Origin: Anadara kagoshimensis
Lineage: Eukaryota; Mollusca; Bivalvia; Arcoida; Arcidae
Length of the DNA: 64,000 bases
Direction: 5' to 3'
Assembly (NCBI GenBank): GCA_021292105.1
Contig: CM037874.1
Span: forward strand, 41,715,809 to 41,779,808
Shown here: one piece after another, positions 1 through 9,894 of the stretch
How positions within the stretch are numbered: position 1 is the stretch's first letter
Layout: the number at the start of each line of letters is the position of its first letter
The notes under the pieces: model-generated
Told to the model about the DNA's origin: nothing
Database searches by the model: none
Seen by the model: only the letters and a program-made list of their open reading frames with translations
Position numbers and translations under genes: made by a program

Positions 1-372
1 AGTTTGTCCAATTTCATGGGTGTGCGAATTGCAGATTGACCGAATGTCTTTTAAGAGTCGTATGAAACCGAATGGCGATTTGGATGTCATTTTCACGACC
101 CAGTTGTGGTATACACTTCTCACACGAGACCTAAATGTTGTGAATAAATGCTCCGTTGTCATACAGTAATACATTTTAAATATAAAAAAATATCAACACT
201 TAAAGTAATTTTTTTATATTGGTACTCTTTGTTCGTAATCACGAGTTATAATATCAAAACGAATTTTGTCAAGGGATAATGTTACAAGAATTTATACAAC
301 ATTGTTAAATTTCAGATTTTGGCGAGATGTTGTGAGGACTCATTTTAAATATTATTTCTTATTACTAGTATA
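1..372. other. AT-rich DNA, no gene seen
   Basis: I see no coding frame with family resemblance, no RNA gene and no clear repeat here. Confidence 0.5.
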
Positions 373-527
373 CAGTCAAACTTGTCTATAAATGCCACCC
401 AAGGAAACAAATAAAAGTGGCCTTTATGGCAGGTGGTCTTTATATAAAGGTTCAAATAATGAAGAACAATTTGGATATAATTCTACTGGTCTTTATATAG
501 AGGTGGCCTTTAAGGCAGGTTGGACTG
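373..527. mobile_element. Short MITE, family A copy 1
   Basis: A 155-bp unit begins CAGTCAAACTTGTCTATA and ends GCAGGTTGGACTG, an imperfect inverted pair. TA precedes the left end. A diverged relative lies at 37,153-37,324 with the same internal order (a repeated ggtctttatata-type phrase, then a gaacaatttgg-type phrase). It has no coding capacity. It is inferred to be a non-autonomous DNA transposon of a TA-target superfamily. Confidence 0.6.
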
Positions 528-757
528 ACTTGATATTTTTTTTCATTTACAAAACCATATGGTAAGGCAAAGCAACATTAAGGCGTTGAAATAAGGTCTC
601 AATAGACGACTGTGTATAACGTAACCGGGTGGTCAAAATGATGCTTAAATCAACATTAAATTTTATATGAATCTTAATGGCGATTTAATAATAAATAATG
701 ATTACAAATGACTTTTTTCTTTGTCGTTTTTGGAATGTTTCGGCGCTCGAACATCAC

Positions 758-945
758 ATGGGTATTTGGGATGGACTGTTGTTTTACGTTCCAATAAAGA
801 TTGTTTTCTTATATCGAGACTGTTAGATCTCTTCTGGAATGACGGAAGAAATCGGGACTACCAAAGGAAAAACTACCAACATTTGAGAAGCAAACTGACA
901 GATTTCTCACACTATGAACTGCTGAGCGGAATTCGAACATAGCAA
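758..945 (-). mobile_element. Degenerate tRNA-type SINE
   Basis: On the minus strand a B-box-like GTTCGAATTCC is followed by a body and a tail containing the diverged tcgatataag and ggaacgtaaa tail sequence. The body matches the SINE at 49,971-50,179, including the shared phrase around the caaactgacagatttctcac block. The A-box end is worn away. The open frame across 721-942 is a by-product of this SINE. Confidence 0.55.
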
Positions 946-1491
946 AAGTCGCTATGATTTGTGAGTCGTGTTTCAATATTCATATTGTAAGGGTAATGTC
1001 TTTGAGGAAGTGATATGAAAGCATACGCCGATTTGTATGGATAAAGCAAAAAACCAAGAACACGACTCAATACAAGTGATTGGAACATAGCTGTTAAAAG
1101 TTTGAAAATAAATAAGGTTCAGAATTACAGCTAAGTACTTTATGTTAATAATTTCCGACCTATTTCATTGGAAATGTTCATCAAATCGGTCTCTTCACTT
1201 TGAAAATATATCTTATGGATTCCACAGAAAGCGGGTAGAGCTCGTATATCAAGCGAAAAAATCAGTAACCCTTACAGTTTAATTTATATGACTTACGGCT
1301 TCTAAATGGTATAATTTTTTCTGTCGTCAATATTCCTTTTCTTCGCAGCAATATGCCTGTTTCTTCTGCTTATGGTGTAGTTGCTTCACTTTTAATATGC
1401 TATGGTAGAGCTTATTTCCACAACGGGAACTTTATACAACGAAACAAGCTGCTTACAACTATATTGTTGACCCAGGGATATTACATTAAAA
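946..1491. other. No gene seen
   Basis: AT-rich sequence with frequent stops in all frames and no recognisable repeat. Confidence 0.5.
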
Positions 1492-1730
1492 AGTAACTAT
1501 GGAAACAGATGGAGTAATATCAAATTGGTGAAATGAGCATCTCGCTGACACCTGTCAATCATATACAGCTGCAGTAACCATGGAAACAGATGGAGTAATA
1601 GTAAATTGGTGAAATGAGCATCTCACTGACACCTGTCAATCATATGTACAGCTGACAGTAACCATGGAAACAGATGGAGTAATAGTAAATTGGTGAAATG
1701 AGCATCTCAGTGACACCCGTCAATCAGTGC
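1492..1730. repeat. Three-copy minisatellite, 74-84 bp unit
   Basis: Direct copies start at about 1492, 1573 and 1657, each opening agtaac(t/c)atggaaacag and ending near gacacctgtcaatcat. Copies differ by a few substitutions and a 3-bp indel, and the third is slightly truncated. Confidence 0.9.
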
Positions 1731-2090
1731 CAGAAACAAGGTACAACCAGCCTCACTTTTTCATGTGTTAAACTAAGTTTGCCAGTTTGAGATTTATTAA
1801 TCTGCTTTTCGATTTGTGATTTAGACATAAACTGGTTTGTTTTTGACATCGAGTGTTTAGCTACTGTGTGCATGGGAGGGAGGGGGCTAACTAATGTTTC
1901 TACTTTTTTATCTTACTTGTGTCATTTTTTGGCTAAGACGTTTCTCCCTTTTCACTTATAAACATGAACGTGACTTTGTTTTAATTTAACCAAAAGAACA
2001 TGTATCTCGTAGTTTCAAATTCCATAATTTAGAGGTGATCAGAGCCCACGGGTTTTCTGTCAACTTAATTTACCTGTATCAGTATTAATG
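1731..2090. other. No gene seen
   Basis: Non-coding sequence with nothing recognisable between the minisatellite and the mariner remnant. Confidence 0.5.
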
Positions 2091-2120
2091 TTACAGCACT
2101 AGACGGCCGTTTCAGAATAC
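2091..2120 (+). repeat. Conserved 29-nt motif, copy 1
   Basis: The phrase tacagcactagacggccgt plus ttc and gaatac recurs at 6118-6146 with one mismatch. Both copies are preceded by a pyrimidine-rich run ending in acag. I do not recognise the family. Confidence 0.6.
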
Positions 2121-2159
2121 ATACATATTATATACACAGTGTGTATGTACAACACTCAG

Positions 2160-2702
2160 TATCAAAGAGTCCATGCAATGGAAGCACCCTGGCTCACCCC
2201 CACCAGAGAAATTCAAAACCCAACCATCAGCTGGCAAAGTCATGGCCACTGTGTTTTGGGATTCTAAGGGTGTTCTGTTAATCGATTATAAAACCTACTG
2301 GAATCTCTATCATTGGGGCTTACTATATGCTGATCTAATGAAGCAACTGAAAGCTGCTATTAAATTAAAAAAGAGGGGAAAGTTGAGTCGAAGGGTATTT
2401 CTTCTTCACGACAATGCTCCTGTGCACAAGTCAAGGATTTCACAAGCAGCGATTCATAAATGCAAGTTCGAACAACTTATCACCCACCCTATAGTCCCGA
2501 TTTGGCACCCAGTGATTATTTCTTATTTAGAAATTTGAATCCCATTTACGGGGAATCGGATTTCCTGATGATGATGGACTTAAGGCTGCCACAGAGGCAT
2601 GGTTTCAGGACCAAACCGAAGACTTCTATTTCAAAGGTATAGACAGTCTTAAAGAAAAGTGGGCTAAGCATATGGGTAAATGGGGACTATATTGAAAAAT
2701 AA
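2160..2702 (+). pseudogene. Mariner transposase, 5'-truncated and frameshifted
   Basis: This is the catalytic half of a mariner DD34D transposase, the enzyme that cuts and rejoins transposon ends in the nucleus. Visible landmarks are the first Asp in VFWDSKG (about 2251-2271), the second in HDNAPVH (about 2407-2427) and the third in YSPDLAPSDYFLF. The frame moves at about 2455-2470, again at about 2555-2570, and once more before the C-terminal NGDYIEK-stop ending at 2702. The N-terminal helix-turn-helix DNA-binding region is missing and no terminal repeats are evident. Single-base indels could be decay or sequencing error, but the missing N-terminus means the copy is dead either way. Confidence 0.9.
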
Positions 2703-3066
2703 TAATAAAATGTATGGTTTGTTGCGGCATATGTTACAAATATCCCGGATAATTTTGGATTCAGGGACATCATACTTATCAACAAGGGGGCGTTAAAATA
2801 GCAAGAATCAGACGGTACAATCAATACAGAACAGAATAAAAGCAAACACAATTACAAGTATCCGTTTTAATAAACACAAAAAACCACAATCATGTATATC
2901 CGTAAAACTATCACTAGAAAATAATTATAAAATAAAATAAAATAAAATAATGTAAATAAAAATAAAGCTCTGGAATCAATATATAATAAGTATAAATTTA
3001 AAGTTGAGACATTAATTAACACAGCATTCATACTGGACTAGTATACAGTTACAAAAATACAATAAA
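2703..3066. other. No gene seen
   Basis: AT-rich, with a short aaaat-type run around 2925-2965. Nothing else is recognisable. Confidence 0.5.
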
Positions 3067-3325
3067 CTAGAAAAACTGTGAGCCATAAGCTCACAAAAAA
3101 TACCCCCGCTCCCCCACATAAAAAATCCATCGGATCAAATTTTTTAAATAGGAGGTGCCTTCTACATTATATCATAAAGATTGTGTGAAAGTTTCATGAA
3201 AATCCATTGAAGGGTTTAGGAGGAGTTGCGGATAAGAGATAGGTACCCTAAGGTGTAACGAAAGGACAGACGGACACACGGACGGACACCCCTATCACTA
3301 TATACTTTTTAAGCGGGGGGTATAA
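3067..3325 (-). mobile_element. Helitron-like non-autonomous element, copy 1
   Basis: On the minus strand this 259-bp unit ends with a perfect hairpin (TGTGAGC, 5-nt loop, GCTCACA), six bases, then CTAG followed by T, the classic Helitron 3' signature. The other end is GC-rich (atacccccc then gcttaaaaag). A second copy in the opposite orientation is at 49,710-49,964. It has no coding capacity. It resembles Helitron/Helentron-associated short elements, but the class assignment is inference from termini only. Confidence 0.65.
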
Positions 3326-4003
3326 AATAATCTAGGTTTTTGAATTGCACTGATGATGAAAGAACTACAATGATTACTAAATCAATGTGACTTATTTTTA
3401 ATAAAGTAACCATGGTTTTTAATGGGTATAGAATTTGTTACTGTTTTTTTTATCTGGGTACATAAATTAGTTCGCATCAGCAACGTCATATAAAACGTTT
3501 ATGTGAAACATTATGTGGAACATGGGACTATAAGACGTCAAATATATCGAGGATAATTTTGGATACAGAGACATCATACTTATTAAAAATACCGTGATGA
3601 CGGCCATGATACTTTTTGAGTGCCTTCATAATCTTGAATGGCTTGCAATATTAATGAAAACCTTATTTTATATTTAAAAAATAGCACACGACAGAACGGC
3701 CGAAAGTCATTTTTAACATGCATTGAATGATATTTAAGAAAAATAGCACTTGACAGAACCAATAAACATCATTATATCAAAACGTAACCAGTCATTAGCG
3801 TTTGAGTTCATTATCCACGATAGTTGATTTTCCTGAATACAAAATATATGGTAGTTTGTTAAGTTTTGATTTTCGTCACCTGACTGATCTTTACATGAAT
3901 TTTCTTGATTCATCTAATAATGAATTTGTATGATTCAAAACAAGCCTACCATGTCCATGCTTAAATCACAATAATCCCAAAGCAAAGTAAAAACTTTGAA
4001 ACT
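3326..4003. other. No gene seen
   Basis: AT-rich sequence with no supported coding frame or repeat. Confidence 0.5.
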
Positions 4004-4196
4004 CACAGGCGCTTGGGGTCAGGTATAAGATAAAAAATAGAGAAAATCAAGAAAATTTTAAAGTGCAATAAAATCAGTTTATTTCTGGTGCATTTAGTTC
4101 AGAACATTGTCAGATATGATAAAATAGCAAAATATATCATTGCTTGGTCGATAAAATAATAAATTGAAAAAAAAAAACCTGACCCAAGCGCCTGTG
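4004..4196. mobile_element. Fold-back MITE, about 190 bp
   Basis: cacaggcgcttggggtcagg at 4004-4023 is answered by its near-exact inverse, cctgacccaagcgcctgtg, at 4178-4196. The interior is AT-rich and non-coding. Confidence 0.7.
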
Positions 4197-4503
4197 TTGA
4201 AACTGACAATTCAGGTTCACACTTGGACATCTAAGATGGAAGTAAGGACGGGTGCTCCGGAAGAGTAAGTCCCTCCTGTTTAGTTAGCTACACCCACCAC
4301 AAGTGTGCAAAATTGAGAATGAAAGGAACATGGAACTGGGGGACATAAAAAAATCCAGGGTGATTTAATTAATGAAATTTATGATTTAAATATAAATATA
4401 GATGATCAATTTCAACAAAAAACAAAAACTATAGATAAAAAACAAGAAATTAAAAGTGTCCTGAATTATTGTTCATTTTCCTGAGATGATTTGTGCATAA
4501 AGT

Positions 4504-5080
4504 TCACTGGTTCAGCCATCTAGTGTATGGTACAACACACGTACACCCACTGGAACTTTCTCCGTGATGACTTCATATTTATAATACCCATTGGGTTCAC
4601 AATACTTTCTCCGTCGTAACACTTTCATGTAAAAATAAACAGGCATGCATTTATAGCTTTTAAAAGCATTATTAAACTCGGGTGCTACATCACTACGCAA
4701 GCTACAGGTCTTACAGCTACATCTGGCACGGGCAATCACCTTAGGTATCCTATTTTCGTCATACGACATTTCTACATACCAAGGGCAAGTTGATCTTTGC
4801 TGGATTTGGGTAATGTTGGAATAAATCATATTTGGGCAATCTTTTCTACCATACAACCCGTAATTAAGCCCAGCTGATGGCAAAGATTCACGCAAGTCTT
4901 CTTCATTTTTCCATACTTGATTTTCAACTTGAGGAAGTAGCATGAATGAGGTGACCATTGTATGTAGGTCATCAACAATGTTTCTCCAAGCATTTTCCGG
5001 ATTTCCGAAATGTCTGGATCTTTGCACCTCTTACCATGAATCAATGTGGCATATATCCAAAAACAAATGAATAATTGAAA
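4504..5080 (-). CDS. IL17: Interleukin-17-like cytokine, terminal exon with two frame lesions
   Basis: This is a secreted cystine-knot cytokine; in bivalves the family is expanded and acts in epithelial immune signalling. A 3' splice site (..ttacag) ends at 5081. The exon opens with a hydrophobic signal-peptide-like stretch (ICFWIYATLIHG) followed by KRCKDPD. The frame then shifts by one near 4960-4990. The next frame holds the IL-17 domain: TCPWYVEMSYDENRIPK, ARCSCKTC, then CMPVYFYMKVLRRR, then YEVITEKVPVG. A second one-base loss at about 4546-4550 displaces the family CxC; in the neighbouring frame it reads GCTCV and stops at 4504-4506. The initiator Met must lie in an unseen upstream exon. 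Family identity is firm. Whether the lesions are real or consensus errors is open. Confidence 0.85.
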
Positions 5081-5160
5081 CTGTAATTATAAAAGAAATC
5101 ATATACATTTTGTACATATAAATAAGTGGTTTTTACCAATGGTATTTATGTTCTATACCA

Positions 5161-6066
5161 CAGTAGAACTTCGATAACTCGAACTTAGATATCTCGAATA
5201 CCACGGATAACTCGAAGAATAATATTTTGTCCCGACCGGTTTTCTATATAAACTATATAAATACGACTTCGATAACTCAAACTCCTGTAACTCGAATACC
5301 CCCGATAACTCGAAGTAACGTTAGGTGCAAAATTAAAAATTATAGGGAAACAACCTTCTAAAACTCGAAATATTTTTAACAATGGGTGACCAATAGAGCG
5401 TTTCAGTGAGCACACGGTAATTAATCGACAATTAGCTATAATACTTCCGTATAATCCAATTAATGATTGGAGAGGTGGTACAGATCAAAGATTTTGCTAC
5501 TGTATTAATTAGTATCCATTAAAGGATCTGTGCCGTAATGGGCGATGAAGTGTAACCGTGTACTCCCTCAGTAGAAGCCGCGTTTTGTGCCGCTAGCGAT
5601 AACAACAAATTTCAGGTGATTTAAGCTGGATTTTAATGACTGACACGTGGTAGGCACACTAGTTTTATAATTTCTATAAAATGTGCGTCTTTTTTGTATA
5701 TATGTATTATTATGATTACAACATACAATGTACATGTTAATGTTTATCTGATTCAGTTCTTTGAATGCATTACGGTCATGTATTGATAATACACATTTTG
5801 TGTATTTCATGTATGCGTTTGTTGTTGCCTTCAGTCGTTATCAAAACATAATTAATAATTTGATTTTAATTCATTTATTATTTTATGTAATATCGATACA
5901 TATTACATCAGTGTATCGGTAAACAGTTTTACACCATCCAACATTTCTCCCAAAGAAATTAAAGTTACATTATGACGTCATCCTTCAACTTCGAAAACTC
6001 GAACACCCCGATAACTCGAAGTCATCATCAAAGTCCCGTGCACTTCGAGTTATCGAAGTTCTACTG
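5161..6066. mobile_element. Pogo/Tigger-like non-autonomous element
   Basis: The 906-bp unit starts CAGTAGAACTTCGATAACTC and ends with its inverse, GAGTTATCGAAGTTCTACTG. Sub-terminal copies of the ataactcgaa motif are repeated on both arms. No intact transposase frame is present. TIRs of this type belong to the pogo/Tc1-mariner group. The expected TA duplication is absent; both flanks read CA. Confidence 0.85.
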
Positions 6067-6117
6067 CATTTGAAATTCAAACCAAAACCAATCTAATTAC
6101 AAATCAGTTTTTAATTT

Positions 6118-6146
6118 TACAGCACTAGACGGCCGTTTCGGAATAC
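6118..6146 (+). repeat. Conserved 29-nt motif, copy 2
   Basis: Second copy of the agacggccgtttc motif described at 2091-2120, again just upstream of a transposable element. Confidence 0.6.
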
Positions 6147-6169
6147 GAAACCTCAAAGTAGAGAATATT

Positions 6170-6955
6170 GTTGTTATAGTGCAGAAAACAAGTTCAAAAC
6201 AGGTATTTTGGTAAAATATCTTTTTTCTTATCTAGGTCATAAATTAATATCATACATCATGATTTTTCAAATTTTTTGCCGCAACAGACCATATATGTTC
6301 AAAAATTTTGAAAACAAAAGGAAAAAAGTTGTTTAAGAAACTATCATTAAAATTTTGCTCTTGTTTATCATGCTTTGTGGTGGGAAGGTAGACAAGGTTT
6401 AAAACAGCCAACTGGACAGGTAATAGGTCATATGCAAATAGTAAACAGACCATTATGTATTTCATATGCAAATTAGCTTTCTTTCTCAGGTGTATATAGG
6501 TAATCTATAGGCCATGAACCCAATATTAATCACTGTACTATTTATAGCAAAATGCGTTCTAGAGTTGTATTTTAATAAATAAAAAAGAAGTTTTTCTATG
6601 TATCCACATATAATAGAACAATGAGGGTTTCTGAACAAGTTTGAAATGTAAGTCTACATGTTTTCATCTATTTATAAAGGCCATGAACCCAATCTTAATC
6701 TGCATAATGGGTCAGGTAATATTCAATAATGTAAACTTCCACCCTCTACACAAATCTCCAAAGAGGCATTTGAAATTAGTAATGATTACTTAAACAACTT
6801 TTTTGTTTTTCCATCAAAAATTCTGAAATTACACCACTTGATGCGGCAAAAAATTTCATGAAAAATGGTATATTGGGTTTTAATATTTATTTTGAAATCA
6901 AAAAGATATTTTACCAAAATACCTGTTTTGAACTAGTTTTCTACACTTTAGTATG
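6170..6955. mobile_element. Long palindromic fold-back element
   Basis: The left arm (gaaaacaagttcaaaacagg then tattttggtaaaatatc, about 6180-6225) is mirrored at about 6900-6950. Inner segments also pair: tttgccgcaa near 6275 with ttgatgcggcaaa near 6838, and agttgtttaag near 6327 with cttaaacaact near 6790. A ggccatgaacccaat phrase is repeated directly at about 6510 and 6680. There is no coding capacity. Confidence 0.65.
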
Positions 6956-7006
6956 TAGTCCCAAAAAGAGCTTGTTTTCTTGTCCAGTTTTTGTGGGTTT
7001 TTTTAT

Positions 7007-7310
7007 CATTGACTTGTGTTATATTGTTGATTGACAAGTACAACGACATGTGATTGATTGTTTTCTTGTCTTGTTTTGTTTTGTTTGGCGGTTTTATCAT
7101 TGACTCGTGTTGTTAGTTGACAAGCACAACGGTATGTATTTGTTTTTCTTCTCTTTTATTGCTGTTTTTGTCATTGACGTACATAGATGCTTTGTCTTAA
7201 GTTGATGTCTTCATCATTGATTTGTGTTGCGTTTTAGTTGACAAGCTCAGCATGTGTTAGTTTTTCCGTTTGGTGTTTGGGTGTTTTTGTCATTGACTTG
7301 TATTTCTTGT
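7007..7310. repeat. Degenerate tandem repeat
   Basis: The phrase cattgac(t/g)(t/c)gtgtt followed by gttgacaagc recurs at 7007, 7098, 7172, 7215 and 7291 with irregular 43-91 bp spacing. It is an old, decayed array. Confidence 0.5.
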
Positions 7311-7565
7311 TTCGGCGGTTTTGGACCGAGCGCTGCCGATGAGGAGTTTTGTTGCGAAGCAGTCGTCTATAGTGCCGCAAAATTTAAACATTTTTAGTAA
7401 TAAATTCAGATATATTACTAGTATACATTGTTTTATCGGACATTTTTATCTAAATGGACAAATGACCATTCTTATAAATATAGATGTACCTAGGCGATTA
7501 AAGGCGCTGTGATTTGTAAGGGTGCGCTTTAGAATACTCGACTGGTTACCGCGGTCTCGTACAGG

Positions 7566-7882
7566 GAGTTGAGTTGAGTAATTGTGTTTAACGTCCCAGT
7601 CAAGAATATTTCACTTATATCGAGGCGTCGCCAGCTAAAGGCAAAGGTGCAGAAATCTGCACTAATGGCATTATACAGCAAGGTCCTTTTTTGTGCTGCG
7701 CCTACCGTGACACGGGACCTTATTTATTTCAGTTCCCGTCCGAAAGAATCGTGACTTTCATTTCGTAATACTTGTGTTGTGAAAGAACATTCACTACCCA
7801 GTAGGATCAGACCCGGTCGGGCTCGAACCCACGACCTCCCAATTACGGCGCGAACACTCTACCAACTGAACTACCGCAGTGG
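7566..7882 (-). mobile_element. tRNA-derived SINE
   Basis: Minus-strand head: A box TAGTTCAGTTGG (7861-7875 region) and B box GGTTCGAGCCC (7820-7830), the internal RNA polymerase III promoter. A body follows, then the tail with tcgatataagtgaaatattc and a gactgggacgttaaac-like end. The head is tRNA-like but embedded in a 317-bp SINE, so it is not a tRNA gene. Confidence 0.9.
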
Positions 7883-7896
7883 TTCGTACGGGCGCA

Positions 7897-8448
7897 GGAC
7901 ATTTGAGCGAAAATTAAAAAACTCTTAGTGGACATTTGAGCGACGACTTTAGTGGACATTTGAGCGGCATATTTGAACTATTACCTGTATTTTACGATAG
8001 ACATTTGAGCGACAGTTTTAATTAAGCTACTCACCTGTATACTTAGATGTCGAAAGAGTATTTTATATGATTGGTACCGCTACAGAATTCATGTTTGGTG
8101 CTTTTCAAAAACATACTACTTTTTTATGTTAAGCTTTATCCTGTAAATTTTACAAAGTTTTTAACACAGTTTTATGAAATGTAGCGATAGACTTTTAATG
8201 GATTTTATAAATTTTAATTTGGAGCTTTCAAAAACTTTATCCTGCTCAAAGTCATACTTCCGTCTCCTTGCGGTAGGCAGGGGTTAACAGACTTCAGTCT
8301 GGCTGAAGGAAGAAGTTAAGAAAAAAATGTCGCTCAAATGTCTACTATGTATTTGGAATTTCGTTAAAATGGGTTAGAATTCTGTCGCTCAAATGTCCAT
8401 TACTTCGTCGATCTCGCCCTTTTGTCCTATGCTTTTGCTCAAATGTCC
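7897..8448. mobile_element. MITE with repeated 14-nt sub-terminal motif
   Basis: GGACATTTGAGCGA or close variants occurs at 7897-7910, 7930-7943, 7954-7967 and 7999-8012. Its inverse occurs at 8330-8343, 8385-8398 and 8435-8448. The interior is non-coding. Clustered, oppositely oriented short motifs at both ends suggest transposase-binding sites of a non-autonomous DNA transposon. Confidence 0.75.
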
Positions 8449-8462
8449 AATACCGGTTTGAA

Positions 8463-8500
8463 CGGGGGGGGGGGGGTGGGGTGGGTGGGGGTGGGGGGGA
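8463..8500 (+). repeat. G-rich tract
   Basis: An almost pure G run interrupted by single T's, giving more than four runs of three or more G. This fits the sequence pattern for a G-quadruplex. Confidence 0.85.
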
Positions 8501-9200
8501 TTAAAAAGTTATCTAATAATACAAATTGTATAATTACCGATCTTTCTATAGCTGTTTGCATCCTTTGTTAGTGGTTTGTATCAACTTTGTATGTAATTAA
8601 TTGCTTAGACTTAAAGTTTATATACTTCTGTAAATCCATGTTAAATGGGAATTACTATTTTTGTTTTTATGAAATTGGGGTTTTAGATAAATCGTGGCAT
8701 CCGTATCGTGGTTAAATCAATAATATATATGAGATAAGAATTTAAAGTTCAAAATTTAAATTAAATTCAAGCCAGTCAAAAGAATGGGATATATGCTTCC
8801 TTATATTTAAATGGAATACCCGTGTTTTGATTGGTTTAGACTCGATGATAGTTCCTTAGTAAACATTATCAATAGTATAATGCAAAACTGTGTATACACA
8901 AACACACCTTAATGTACAAAATTTTAATTTATAAATTATGTGTATTTTAGACAAACCTAAAACTTTATCAAAAATAACAGGTGTTTTGCAATATTATTAC
9001 TAAAAACCACTGTTAAAAATAGGAAAGACTTTCATGTATTCTCCACTTAATTTTTAATTTCATCTAATGACGGATATACAGCCCGTTTTAACCATTTTTG
9101 TGAAAATCAATTTTTCAAAATTTTACTTACGTAGGTACAAAAAAGGAAGTCTTACCTAAAATCATATAATGTTTCATTAAATTTTCTTTTTGAATTGTGA
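8501..9200. other. No gene seen
   Basis: AT-rich DNA with no family-like frame, RNA gene or clear repeat. Confidence 0.5.
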
Positions 9201-9513
9201 CACCACTGAAGAAGCTCAGTTGGTAATATATACTCGCTCCTTAAGTGGAAAGTCGTGAGTTCGTACCCCAACCAGGTCTGATCCAAGACTTGAAAGTGGG
9301 TACTGTTATTTCGTCAAGCACTCGACATTACGAAATGAAAGTCACGGTTCTTTCGCATGGAAACTTAAAATAAACGAGGTCCCGTGTCACTGTAGGCGCG
9401 GCACGATAAGGAATCCTGCTCTATAATGCCATCAGCGCAACACACAGTCAAACTTTCTTCACAACTCGATAAAAATAAAACATTCTTGACTGGGACGCTA
9501 AACCATTACTCAC
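9201..9513 (+). mobile_element. tRNA-derived SINE, diverged
   Basis: Plus-strand copy of the family at 7566-7882: A-box-like GAAGCTCAGTTGG at about 9210, worn B box (GAGTTCGTACCCC) near 9257, the gtctgatccaagacttgaaa body and the cttgactgggacgctaaacc tail. Confidence 0.85.
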
Positions 9514-9583
9514 AAGTACTCCAAAATATATGCACATTAAAACTGTTCTAATCTAATCACAAACATATCTACGGCGGTGGCTG

Positions 9584-9750
9584 AAGTTTCGCCTGCGCAC
9601 GTAAAAATTCCATGTGCGAGCGTTAAAGTTTCACGTGCGCACGTAATAATTCCATGCACGAGCGTAAAAGTTTCGCTTGGGCACGTAATAATTCCATGTG
9701 CGAGCGTTAAAGTTTCACGTGCGCATGTAATATTTTTACGTCCCCACGTA
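9584..9750. repeat. 42-bp minisatellite, four copies
   Basis: Units open agtttc(g/a)c and contain gtgcgcacgtaa and attccatgtgcgagcg. The period is 42 bp, so the frame stays open and a 14-residue repeat is predicted, but no family supports translation. The array is rich in CpG and in CACGTG/GCGCACG palindromes. Confidence 0.8.
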
Positions 9751-9894
9751 AAATCTTTACCTACGCACGCAGGAATGATTTCTTTCTACATGGCCTCATC
9801 AATCAATGTCCAGATGACAATTCGAAAAGCAATGTAAACACTTTGAAAACTGGCAAATTAAGTTAAATGGTAAACTTCCACGGGTACGTACCTC

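Noticed and set aside
4826-5044. 72-residue frame overlapping IL-17 as a separate gene
   Set aside because: Its first part is the true IL-17 N-terminus; the remainder is the out-of-frame shadow after the lesion.
7321-7512. 63-residue frame as a gene
   Set aside because: No Met context, family or composition support; lies after a decayed tandem repeat.
7820-7882. True tRNA gene
   Set aside because: A and B boxes are present, but the head is fused to a repeated SINE body and tail found several times in the window. The same applies at 48,991, 49,971 and 58,769.
9577-9837. 86-residue protein with 14-residue repeats
   Set aside because: The period is a multiple of three, so openness is expected; no start context or family support.
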